Source: Streptomyces sp. NBC_00663
GTDB lineage: Bacteria > Actinomycetota > Actinomycetes > Streptomycetales > Streptomycetaceae
Direction of reading: 5' to 3'
DNA: 64,000 bases
Assembly (NCBI RefSeq): GCF_036226885.1
Contig: NZ_CP109027.1
Coordinates: 2,728,001-2,792,000, forward strand
Positions 9,193-16,488 of this stretch are shown in pieces. Under the pieces are notes generated by a model. It saw nothing but the letters and a program-made list of their open reading frames with translations, ran no database searches and had not been told where the DNA came from. The position numbers and the translations under genes were made by a program. Every line of letters begins with the position of its first letter. The stretch's first letter is position 1.

Positions 9193-10317
9193 ATGTCCCT
9201 CCCCCGCAGAACCCTCCTGACCGCCGCCCTCGCCCTGAGCGCCGGCGCCCTGACCAGCCCGGCCTCCGCCTCCACGCAAAGGACCTCTCCACGCAATGCC
9301 CCCGACGCCGAGGCATTGCGCGCCGCCATCGCCGGGCTCCCCGACGGGGACTCGACCTTCGCCCTCGTGCGGATCGGCGGCAGCGACGGCCACTGGCGGG
9401 GCGGTGCCGGTGTGCACGACCTGGAGAGCGGTCGGGCGGCCGACCCGAGGGCCTGCTTCCGGGCCGGGTCCACGACGAAGGTCGTCACCGCGGCCACCGT
9501 CCTGCACCTGGCCGCCGAGCGCCGTCTCGACCTCGACACCCCGGTCCAGCGCTACCTTCCGGGCCTGTTCACCCCCGCCTTCGACCCGATCTCCGTACGC
9601 CAGTTGCTCAACCACACGAGCGGCATCAAGCCGGGCGACGGCTTCGACGACCCGTACGCCCACCGCTTCGACACGCTGCCCCCGCAGCAGGTCGTGGCGT
9701 CGGCGATCGCGAAGGGGCCGGCCTTCACACCGGGGACGCGGCAGCAGTACCTCAACATCAGCTACACGGTCCTCGGCCTGCTGATCGAGAAGGTGACGGG
9801 CCACTCGTACGCCACCGAGGCCACGCGGCGTGTCCTGCGCCCGGCCGGCCTGCACGACACGTACTTCCCCGGCACCGACCCCCGCATCCACGGCCCGCAC
9901 AACCGCGGCTACCAGCGGATGACGGCGGCCGACGGGACGACGACCCTCGTCGACGTCACCGAGTGGAACCAGGCGGACCGCTGGGCGGCCGGCGACATGA
10001 TCTCGACGACCGCCGACCTGGAACGGCTGCTGCACGCGCTGTTCCGGGGCCGGATCCTGCCGGGACCGCAACTGAAGGAGATGTTCACGGTCCCGGCCGG
10101 CATCGACGGGGCGACCTTCAGCGCCGGGCTGCAACGCATGGCGGTGGGTGGCCGGGTCTACTGGTGCAAGACGGGGGCGCGCTACGGCTACAGCACCGCG
10201 CTCGCCGCGACCCGCGATCTGCGCCGGACCGTCGTCTACTCGGTGGGCGACACCGACGCCAAGGACGAGGCGTCGAACCCGGTCATCGACCGGATCGTCG
10301 CGGCGGCAGTCAAGTAG
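9193..10317 (+). CDS. Secreted serine hydrolase, beta-lactamase/D-Ala carboxypeptidase type
   Basis: A 374-aa class C beta-lactamase-fold hydrolase. A signal peptide (MSLPRRTLLTAALALSAGALTSPASA) ends near residue 28. The catalytic SxxK is GSTTK (near 94-97), the YxN-like tyrosine is in QQYLNISYTVLG (near 182-190), and the third motif is CKTG. Such proteins act on peptidoglycan peptides or D-amino acid peptides outside the cell; which one cannot be told. It is transcribed away from the ECF sigma gene (184 bp gap) and its end overlaps the next gene convergently by 8 bp. Confidence 0.82.
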   Translation: MSLPRRTLLTAALALSAGALTSPASASTQRTSPRNAPDAEALRAAIAGLPDGDSTFALVRIGGSDGHWRGGAGVHDLESGRAADPRACFRAGSTTKVVTAATVLHLAAERRLDLDTPVQRYLPGLFTPAFDPISVRQLLNHTSGIKPGDGFDDPYAHRFDTLPPQQVVASAIAKGPAFTPGTRQQYLNISYTVLGLLIEKVTGHSYATEATRRVLRPAGLHDTYFPGTDPRIHGPHNRGYQRMTAADGTTTLVDVTEWNQADRWAAGDMISTTADLERLLHALFRGRILPGPQLKEMFTVPAGIDGATFSAGLQRMAVGGRVYWCKTGARYGYSTALAATRDLRRTVVYSVGDTDAKDEASNPVIDRIVAAAVK

Positions 10318-10831
10318 CGAGCGCGGGCGCGGCCTCCCAAGTCACGGCGGTCATCGCCTCCAGCCGCTTGATCTTCCTCCGTACGACATACAGCGGTACG
10401 ACCCCGAACACCCCGAACGCCATGTCGATCACGCTCCACCAGAACGGGATCCCGCGGACCGGCCCGCAGATCAACGCCAGCGGGACGATGCCGGCGCAGG
10501 CGATCATCCCGAACTCGACGACCCAGATGTTGCGGACCGGATCGCGGTAGGGGCCGTAGAAGGCGACCGCGATGACAAGGTGCGCGAAGGCCAGCCAGTC
10601 GGTGCCGTAGAGGAGGAAGGGGTAGTCGGCGTCGGCGGTGTCGAGGCCCTGCCGGACCCGGGTGATCCAGTCCGTCAGGGCGTCGGGCGCGGGCAGATGG
10701 CTCAGCAGCTCCTCGGTCCAGCGCAGTTCGTGGACGAGGGGGAAGGCCGTGGCGCCGCTGAGCACCAGGCAGATGACGAAGAGGACCAACCAGGCACGGA
10801 TGCCCTTGAGCAGGGCGGCTCTGTCGCTCAT
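10310..10831 (-). CDS. Small multi-pass membrane protein, unknown
   Basis: A 173-aa protein with about four predicted helices: WLVLFVICLVLSGATAF near the N-terminus, WLAFAHLVIAVAFY, IACAGIVPLALICGPV, and WSVIDMAFGVFGVVPLYVV. The C-terminus is basic. The ATG at 10831 is preceded by a GGAG-like site (CTCCTCCCAT region); the longer open frame upstream is low-complexity shadow. I do not assign a function. It ends overlapping the serine hydrolase. Confidence 0.7.
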   Translation of the reverse strand: MSDRAALLKGIRAWLVLFVICLVLSGATAFPLVHELRWTEELLSHLPAPDALTDWITRVRQGLDTADADYPFLLYGTDWLAFAHLVIAVAFYGPYRDPVRNIWVVEFGMIACAGIVPLALICGPVRGIPFWWSVIDMAFGVFGVVPLYVVRRKIKRLEAMTAVTWEAAPALAT

Positions 10832-10862
10832 GGGAGGAGCGTACGCCTGGAGTTGAACATGT

Positions 10863-11333
10863 TCAAAAAGAGGTCGGGGGCATCGAGGGGGCGACGGTCG
10901 GCACGGTCGTCTCGATGTGCGAGGGCGCCGCGCTGGGCGAGGGGTCGGGGGTCGCGACCGGTTCCGACGGCACCGGCGTCGGCGTCGCGGAATCGCGCGC
11001 GGGACTGCTCGCGGGCGGCGGCGCGAGCGGGACGGTGGGAGACGCGGGGGCGTCGGAGGCCGCCAGCCGCAACGGCAGTACGACGAGAGCGGCGGCGGCG
11101 CAGACCAGTCCCGCCCCGGCGGCGGCGCGCAGCAGCTTGCGCCGGGCGGCGCCACGCCGGATCGCCTCGTAGCTCCCGGCCGGCGGACCGAGATACTCGG
11201 CCGGCGGACGCAGCATGACGACAAGCGGGTCGTCGGAGCCGAAGCCTTCGGAGGCCTCGGAACGGAAGCCCTCGAAGCCGTAGCCCTCGGGGCCGAGGTC
11301 GAAGTCCGGGCCGTCGTCAGCGGGTGTGGTCAA
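10863..11333 (-). CDS. Single-pass membrane protein downstream of an ECF sigma factor (possible anti-sigma)
   Basis: A 156-aa protein with an acidic cytoplasmic head (about 1-65), one membrane helix (LLRAAAGAGLVCAAAALVVLPLRL) and a Pro/Ser/Thr-rich outer tail. It starts with TTG at 11333 behind AGGAGG and overlaps the end of the sigma gene by 17 bp, so it is translationally coupled. Topology and coupling fit an anti-sigma factor, but there is no ZAS zinc motif, so that role is inferred from position only. Confidence 0.7.
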   Translation of the reverse strand: MTTPADDGPDFDLGPEGYGFEGFRSEASEGFGSDDPLVVMLRPPAEYLGPPAGSYEAIRRGAARRKLLRAAAGAGLVCAAAALVVLPLRLAASDAPASPTVPLAPPPASSPARDSATPTPVPSEPVATPDPSPSAAPSHIETTVPTVAPSMPPTSF

Positions 11334-11808
11334 GACTCCTCCTCAGATGGGCGCGGAGCAGTTCGCGGGCCGCGTGGAGGTCCGCCTTGACGGTTCCTTC
11401 CTTGCGTCCGGTCAGCATCGCCACCTCCCGGATCGGCATGTCGGCGTAGTAGTGCAGGAGGATCGGGACGCGCAGCCTTTCCGGCAGCGACTGGACGAGC
11501 AACCGTACCGAGGGGTCCGCCTGTTCGGGCCGGGCGCTGAGCTCCGCCTCCGTGGTCGCCCGACGTACGGCCCGGCGCTCGCGCTCCAGCTTGCGCCAGT
11601 GGTCGCGGACGAGGTTCGCCGTGGTGACGTAGAGAAAGCCCTGGGGTTCGTCCACCGCCGTCCAGCGCGCCCACAGCCGGGTGAACGCCTCCGAGGCGAT
11701 CTCGTGGGCCGTCTCGTCGTCGTCGACCAGCCGACGGCACCAGCCGGCGAGGCGTGGATAGAGGGCGGCGAACAGCTCGGACGCTGCCTTCTCACGGGAC
11801 CGTTTCAA
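11317..11808 (-). CDS. ECF RNA polymerase sigma factor
   Basis: A 163-aa extracytoplasmic-function sigma factor with only regions 2 and 4. Region 2 is ELFAALYPRLAGWCRRLVDDDETAHEIASEAFTRLWARW plus DEPQGFLYVTTANLVRDHWRK. Region 4 is QSLPERLRVPILLHYYADMPIREVAMLTGRKEGTVKADLHAARELLRAHL. It reads from TTG at 11808 behind a GGAGA site. The membrane protein overlapping its 3' end is the likely regulator. Target genes are unknown; the sortase pair downstream of its promoter side is transcribed separately. Confidence 0.82.
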   Translation of the reverse strand: MKRSREKAASELFAALYPRLAGWCRRLVDDDETAHEIASEAFTRLWARWTAVDEPQGFLYVTTANLVRDHWRKLERERRAVRRATTEAELSARPEQADPSVRLLVQSLPERLRVPILLHYYADMPIREVAMLTGRKEGTVKADLHAARELLRAHLRRSLDHTR

Positions 11809-11834
11809 CGTTCTCCAGGAATGGGGGGTTCACG

Positions 11835-11858
11835 GGCTCACTGGCTCACTGGCTCACT
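11835..11858. repeat. Three tandem 8-bp repeats
   Basis: GGCTCACT occurs three times head-to-tail immediately 5' of the ECF sigma gene (start 11808), in its untranslated leader or promoter. Slippage could change the spacing there. Function unknown. Confidence 0.6.
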
Positions 11859-11910
11859 GGTCAAGACCCCGAACCGTCGGCACGCGTTCCGACGGGGCGG
11901 GATCTCGGCG

Positions 11911-12522
11911 TCAGGACGTCGTGGGGCTCGACGCGGCGAAGACGATCACGTTGTCGAGGTATCCGTCACCGGTCCGCGGGCCACCGCAGGTGATGAGCCG
12001 CAGCTCCGGCCGGTCGACGTCGCCGTACACCTCGTCGGACGGGAAGTCGGCCTTGGCGACGGTCCGTACGGCGGTGACGGCGAACCCGGCCTCGGTCCCG
12101 TCCGCCAGACGCGCCGTGATCCGGTCGCCGCGCCGCAGCGCCGCGAGACGCCGGAAGACGCCGTCGCCGTAGGAACCGACCGTGACATGGCCGAGGATCA
12201 CCGACGGTCCGGTCCGTCCCGGCACCGGCGAGTGCTCGTACCAGCCGGCCCGGTCGTGGGCCGTGATCGGCGGCACCTGCACGCTGCCGTCCGGGGCGAG
12301 GCCCAGCCGGATGACGGGAGTGTCGACCCCGATCGCCGGGATCCGCAGCCGGACCGGTACCGAACTCCCCTCCCCCGCCCCCGACTTGGCGGCCGGAGAA
12401 TCGGCGACGGTCGGCGGCGCGGCAGAAGCGCCGCTCCCCGCCCCGGCCCCCGGCCCCCCGCAGCCCGCCAGCAGCGCCGCCGGAGCCGCGAGGGCGAAGG
12501 CCCGCCGCGAGAGCGGACTCAT
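11911..12522 (-). CDS. Class F sortase
   Basis: A 203-aa sortase transpeptidase. The N-terminus has RR followed by a lipobox-like LLAGCGG, so it is membrane or lipid anchored. The sortase core has the catalytic His in VILGHVTVG, the active-site Cys in LRLITCGG, and a following arginine-containing segment. Short length and the LITC motif fit class F, common in actinobacteria. It overlaps by 4 bp with the upstream gene, whose product carries a GAPDTG motif, a hydrophobic helix and an arginine tail, a likely substrate. Confidence 0.85.
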   Translation of the reverse strand: MSPLSRRAFALAAPAALLAGCGGPGAGAGSGASAAPPTVADSPAAKSGAGEGSSVPVRLRIPAIGVDTPVIRLGLAPDGSVQVPPITAHDRAGWYEHSPVPGRTGPSVILGHVTVGSYGDGVFRRLAALRRGDRITARLADGTEAGFAVTAVRTVAKADFPSDEVYGDVDRPELRLITCGGPRTGDGYLDNVIVFAASSPTTS

Positions 12523-12899
12523 GCCCCGTGCGCCCGCCGACGCCGTACGAGCACGGCGGCACCGCCACCCAGTACGACCGCCGCGGCGGCGCCCCCGCCG
12601 ACGAGCGCGCCCCCGCCGCCGCCCGAGGACTGCGCGCTCACCCCGGTGTCCGGCGCCCCGCTGGGCACGACGGAGACCTGCCCCGGGGACGGCGCCAGGG
12701 TCGGCTCGGCACTCGGCTCAGTACTGGGCGCCTCACTCGGAGCGGCAGTCGGCTCGGCACTCGGTTCGGCGCTCGGCGCGGTCGTGGCGCTCGGGACGGG
12801 GCTCGGCGTCGCGGTTCCCCCGTCCGCGAAGGCGGGCGCCACGCCGGTCAGCACGGCGGCACAGGCAAGTGCCGCGACGCCCAGGACAGTTGTACGCAT
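12519..12899 (-). CDS. Secreted Ser/Pro/Glu-rich protein, probable class F sortase substrate
   Basis: A 126-aa protein with a signal peptide (MRTTVLGVAALACAAVLTGVAPAFA), a repetitive stalk of PSAEPSAEP type, then GAPDTG followed by a Ser/Gly stretch, a hydrophobic helix (ALVGGGAAAAVVLGGGAAVLV) and RRRRAHGA. This is the architecture of a cell-wall sorting signal, with PDTG in place of LPxTG. The gap between motif and helix is longer than usual. ATG 12899 has a GGGAGT site. The sortase gene starts inside its last codons. Confidence 0.75.
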   Translation of the reverse strand: MRTTVLGVAALACAAVLTGVAPAFADGGTATPSPVPSATTAPSAEPSAEPTAAPSEAPSTEPSAEPTLAPSPGQVSVVPSGAPDTGVSAQSSGGGGGALVGGGAAAAVVLGGGAAVLVRRRRAHGA

Positions 12900-13017
12900 G
12901 GATGACTCCCTTGCTCGGTCCGTCCGCCCGTCGGTCGGGCGGGGTGACGGATCGAGCGGAGAGACGACGCGGCCCCGACGCGGGTTGCAAAGAGATGGTA
13001 AAGCCGTCGAGGCGTGC

Positions 13018-14202
13018 CTACAGCCCCACGATCGCGTTCCACCGCTTGGAGAACTCCACCCGCTCACCGGACGTGATGTCCCGTGCGATGACGAGCCGTT
13101 GACGCATCTCGTCGTCCGGGAAGATCAGCGTGTTCTCGGCCAGCGCGGCCGTCTCCTCGTCCTTGGCGGAGGCGAGGACGTCCTTCGCGGCCGGCACCGG
13201 GCAGACGTAGTTCACCCACCCGGCCAGCTCCGCGGCGACCTCGGGGTCGTAGTAGTAGTCGACGAGCCGCTCGGCGTTGGTCTTGTGGCTCGCGAGGTCG
13301 GGGATCATCAGCGAGTCCGACCAGAGCTCGGCGCCCTCCTCGGGGACGACGAAGCGGATGTCTGGGTTGTCGGCCTGGAGCTGGATGACATCGCCGGAGT
13401 AGGCCTGGCAGGCGAGGACGTCACCGCTGACCAGGTCCTTGGTGTAGTCGTTGCCGGTGAAGCGGCGGATCTGGCCGCTGTGCACATACTTCTCGACCTG
13501 GTCGCAGACCTGGTGGAAGTCGTCGGCGGTCCACGTCCTGATGTCCACGCCGTTGCCCTGCATCAGCAGCGCGAACGCCTCGTCGAGGCCGGACAGCAGG
13601 GTCACCCGGCCCTTGAGGCCGCTGTCCCACAGCTCGGAGACGTGCCGTATCTCGCGTCCGAGGCGGCGGTGGTCGTAGGCGATGCCCGTGATGCCCGACT
13701 GCCAGGGGACGGTGTGCTTGCGGCCCGGGTCGAAGGCGGGTGAACGGAGCAGTGGATCCAGGTACTTGGTGACGTTCGGCTGGTTCGCCCGGTCCATCGC
13801 CTGGACCCAGCCGAGGCGGACGAAGCGCGCGCACATCCAGTCGCTCATGACGATCAGATCGCGGTCCGTCGACTGGTGGTTCATCAGTGCGGGGCTGATC
13901 TTGCCGAAGAACTCGTCGTTGTCGTTGATCTCCTCCACATAGTCGACGGAGATCCCGGTCCGCTTCTCGAACGCCTCCAGCGTCGGCCGCTTGGTGGTGT
14001 CGTCGTCGTCCGTGTCGATGTAGAGCGGCCAGTTCGCCCAGGCCAGCCGCTTGTCACCGGCGGAGAGATCGGCACCGGCCCGGTCACCCGGTGCCACATA
14101 GGCGGCGGGCACCCCGCACCCGGCGAGACCGCCGAGCACCGCCCCACCGCCGAGGACACGCAACAGGGTCCGACGGGAAAGGGACTTCGACGTGAGGGAC
14201 AT
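13018..14202 (-). CDS. Polyamine-binding lipoprotein PotD-like (copy 2)
   Basis: A 394-aa binding protein homologous to the one at 717-1964 (shared NWPLYIDTD-type opening, EINDNDEFFGKI, RFTGNDYTKDLVSGD, and the terminal FSKRW). RR at 10-11 and the lipobox LAGCG (Cys 29) suggest Tat export and lipid anchoring. No ATPase or permease lies beside it, so it may feed the importer at the left edge of the window, or act as a sensor. ATG 14202 is chosen; ATG 14214 is an in-frame alternative. It follows an aldehyde dehydrogenase with a 127-bp gap. Confidence 0.83.
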   Translation of the reverse strand: MSLTSKSLSRRTLLRVLGGGAVLGGLAGCGVPAAYVAPGDRAGADLSAGDKRLAWANWPLYIDTDDDDTTKRPTLEAFEKRTGISVDYVEEINDNDEFFGKISPALMNHQSTDRDLIVMSDWMCARFVRLGWVQAMDRANQPNVTKYLDPLLRSPAFDPGRKHTVPWQSGITGIAYDHRRLGREIRHVSELWDSGLKGRVTLLSGLDEAFALLMQGNGVDIRTWTADDFHQVCDQVEKYVHSGQIRRFTGNDYTKDLVSGDVLACQAYSGDVIQLQADNPDIRFVVPEEGAELWSDSLMIPDLASHKTNAERLVDYYYDPEVAAELAGWVNYVCPVPAAKDVLASAKDEETAALAENTLIFPDDEMRQRLVIARDITSGERVEFSKRWNAIVGL

Positions 14203-14329
14203 GCACGGCAGCATGCCCCTCACGTCCACGGCCGGACAATCGACGCTGCGTCGATCCGCGGGCGACACACCAGACACCTTGTCGCCCCCGACCACGCAGG
14301 TCGGCCGTGACGCCGCTCAAGGCAGAGAA

Positions 14330-15769
14330 TTACGCGTCCAACGAAGTCATCACGTGCTTGATCCGCGTGTAGTCCTCGAACCCGTAGCCCGAAAGGTCCT
14401 TGCCGTACCCGGACTTCTTGAACCCGCCGTGCGGCATCTCGGCGACCAGCGGAATGTGCGTGTTGATCCACACGCACCCGAAGTCCAGCTTCTTGGACAT
14501 CCGCATCGCACGCCCGTGGTCCTTGGTCCACACGGAGGAGGCCAGCGCGTAGTCGACCCCGTTGGCCCACTCCACGGCCTGGTCCTCGTCCGAGAAGGAC
14601 TGGACGGTGATGACCGGCCCGAACACCTCGTTCTGGATGATCTCGTCGTCCTGCTTCAGCCCGGAGACCACGGTCGGCGCGTAGAAGTACCCCTTCTCAC
14701 CGACCTGGTGACCGCCGGCCTCGACCTTGGCGTGGGCCGGCAGCCGCTCGATGAACCCGGCGACCTGCTTGAGCTGGTTCGGGTTGTTGAGCGGGCCGAA
14801 CAGCACGTCCTCGTCGTCCGGCTGCCCGGTCTTGGTGTCGGCGGCGGCCTTGGCCAACGCGGCCACGAACTCGTCGTGGATGGACGACTGCACCAGCACG
14901 CGCGTGGCCGCCGTACAGTCCTGTCCCGCGTTGAAGAAGCCGGCCACGGAGATGTCCTCGACGGCCTTGGCGATGTCGGAGTCCTCGAAGACGACGACCG
15001 GCGCCTTGCCGCCCAGCTCCAGGTGGACCCGCTTGAGGTCCTTGGACGCGGACTCGGCGACCGACATACCGGCGCGCACGGACCCGGTGATGGAGGCCAT
15101 GGCGGGGGTCGGGTGCTCGACCATGAGCCGCCCGGTGTCACGGTCGCCCGTGACGACGTTGAAGACACCCTTGGGCAGGATCGACCCGATGATCTCGGCG
15201 ATCAGGACCGTGGAGGCCGGAGTGGTGTCCGACGGCTTCAGCACGACCGTGTTGCCCGCGGCGAGAGCCGGCGCGAACTTCCACACGGCCATCATCATCG
15301 GGTAGTTCCAGGGTGCGACCTGGGCGCACACACCCACCGGCTCGCGGCGGATGATGGAGGTCATGCCCTCCATGTACTCGCCGGCCGAGCGGCCCTCCAG
15401 CATCCGCGCGGCGCCCGCGAAGAACCGGATCTGGTCCACCATCGGCGGGATCTCCTCGGACCGCGTGAGCCCGATCGGCTTGCCGGTGTTCTCCACCTCG
15501 GCGGCGATGAGGTCCTCGGCACGCTCCTCGAACGCGTCCGCGATCTTCAGGAGGGCCTTCTGCCGCTCGGCGGGCGTCGTGTCGCGCCATGCGGGGAAGG
15601 CGCGCGCGGCGGCCTCCATCGCGGCGTCGACGTCCGACTGCCCGGACAGCGGCGCGGTCGCGTACGCCTCGCCCGTCGCGGGGTTGACCACGTCCGTGGT
15701 CCGTCCGTCGGCGGCGTCCCGGAACTCACCGTCGATGTAGTTGCGCAGACGACGCAGCTCGGTGCTCAC
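14330..15769 (-). CDS. Aldehyde dehydrogenase, gamma-aminobutyraldehyde type (copy 2)
   Basis: A 479-aa NAD(P)-dependent dehydrogenase: LELGGKAPVVVFEDSD, catalytic Cys near 285 in AGQDCTAATRV, and the Rossmann-side EPVGVCAQVAPWNYPMMMAVWK. GTG 15769 follows GGAGG at good spacing; the open frame extends upstream without support. It is divergent from the AsnC-type regulator and sits next to a class III aminotransferase, which together would convert putrescine to 4-aminobutanal and then GABA. The pathway is inferred from gene context. Confidence 0.88.
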   Translation of the reverse strand: MSTELRRLRNYIDGEFRDAADGRTTDVVNPATGEAYATAPLSGQSDVDAAMEAAARAFPAWRDTTPAERQKALLKIADAFEERAEDLIAAEVENTGKPIGLTRSEEIPPMVDQIRFFAGAARMLEGRSAGEYMEGMTSIIRREPVGVCAQVAPWNYPMMMAVWKFAPALAAGNTVVLKPSDTTPASTVLIAEIIGSILPKGVFNVVTGDRDTGRLMVEHPTPAMASITGSVRAGMSVAESASKDLKRVHLELGGKAPVVVFEDSDIAKAVEDISVAGFFNAGQDCTAATRVLVQSSIHDEFVAALAKAAADTKTGQPDDEDVLFGPLNNPNQLKQVAGFIERLPAHAKVEAGGHQVGEKGYFYAPTVVSGLKQDDEIIQNEVFGPVITVQSFSDEDQAVEWANGVDYALASSVWTKDHGRAMRMSKKLDFGCVWINTHIPLVAEMPHGGFKKSGYGKDLSGYGFEDYTRIKHVMTSLDA

Positions 15770-15864
15770 TGCCGGCCTCCTGTGTCGGGTCGAACTGTCC
15801 ATTGGTTGAGACACCCACCCTAATCGCCCGGCCCACGTTTTCAACACCCCCGCTCCCGCCGATG

Positions 15865-15879
15865 CTGCGAAATCCGCAG
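15865..15879. promoter_or_regulatory. Inverted repeat in the dehydrogenase/AsnC divergent promoter region
   Basis: CTGCG-AAATC-CGCAG is a perfect 5-bp inverted repeat with a 5-bp centre, in the 170-bp gap between the divergent dehydrogenase (15769) and AsnC regulator (about 15940). A 15-bp dyad with an A/T centre is typical of Lrp/AsnC operators, so autoregulation with control of the dehydrogenase is plausible. No binding data. Confidence 0.4.
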
Positions 15880-15939
15880 GTCTCAGTCACGTAAACAACG
15901 AATTTCATCGGTACGGCCTTGCGGAAGTGTCGAGACGTC

Positions 15940-16464
15940 GTGCACAGTGAGCTCGTGGCCAGTCGAAGCACAGACCCCAGGGACTCGCGGATCACCCGAG
16001 AGTCCAGGAACGGCACCCCGCACCTGGATGCCGTCTCCCTCGCCATCATCGAACAGCTCCAGGAGGACGGCCGTCGGCCGTACGCCGCGATCGGCAAGGC
16101 CGTCGGCCTCTCCGAGGCGGCCGTGCGCCAGCGCGTCCAGAAGCTGCTCGACCAGGGCGTGATGCAGATCGTCGCCGTCACGGACCCGCTCACCGTGGGC
16201 TTCCGCCGGCAGGCGATGGTCGGCATCCATGTCGAGGGCGACGTCGAGTCCGTGGCCGACGCGCTGACCTCCATGGCCGAGTGCGAGTACGTGGTGATGA
16301 CCGCGGGCTCCTTCGACCTGATGGTGGAGATCGTCTGCGAGGACGACGACCACCTGCTGGAGGTCATCAACCGACGTATCCGCGCCATCCCCGGCGTGCG
16401 CTCCACCGAGAGTTTCGTTTACCTGAAGCTCAAGAAGCAGACCTACATGTGGGGAACCCGATAA
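15940..16464 (+). CDS. Lrp/AsnC family transcriptional regulator
   Basis: About 174 aa. An N-terminal winged helix (LDAVSLAIIEQLQEDGRRPYAAIGKAVGLSEAAVRQRVQKLLDQGVMQIVAV) is followed by an alpha-beta ligand-binding (RAM) domain with CEYVVMTAGSFDLMVEIVCEDDDHLLEVINRRIRAIPGVRSTESFVYLKL. It probably senses an amine or amino acid and controls the flanking dehydrogenase and aminotransferase genes. The start is uncertain: GTG 15940, GTG 15955 and TTG 15919 are in frame with weak ribosome sites. Its stop lies in the first unit of a 17-bp tandem duplication. Confidence 0.85.
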   Translation: MHSELVASRSTDPRDSRITRESRNGTPHLDAVSLAIIEQLQEDGRRPYAAIGKAVGLSEAAVRQRVQKLLDQGVMQIVAVTDPLTVGFRRQAMVGIHVEGDVESVADALTSMAECEYVVMTAGSFDLMVEIVCEDDDHLLEVINRRIRAIPGVRSTESFVYLKLKKQTYMWGTR

Positions 16465-16488
16465 CCGTGAGGACCCGATAACCGTGAG
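16456..16488. repeat. 17-bp tandem duplication at a gene junction
   Basis: ACCCGATAACCGTGAGG at 16456-16472 is followed directly by ACCCGATAACCGTGAG at 16473-16488. The first unit carries the TAA of the regulator and a GTG that opens only a few codons; the second carries the GTG start of the aminotransferase. Thus the start region was duplicated, leaving a decoy start just upstream of the real one. Confidence 0.9.
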
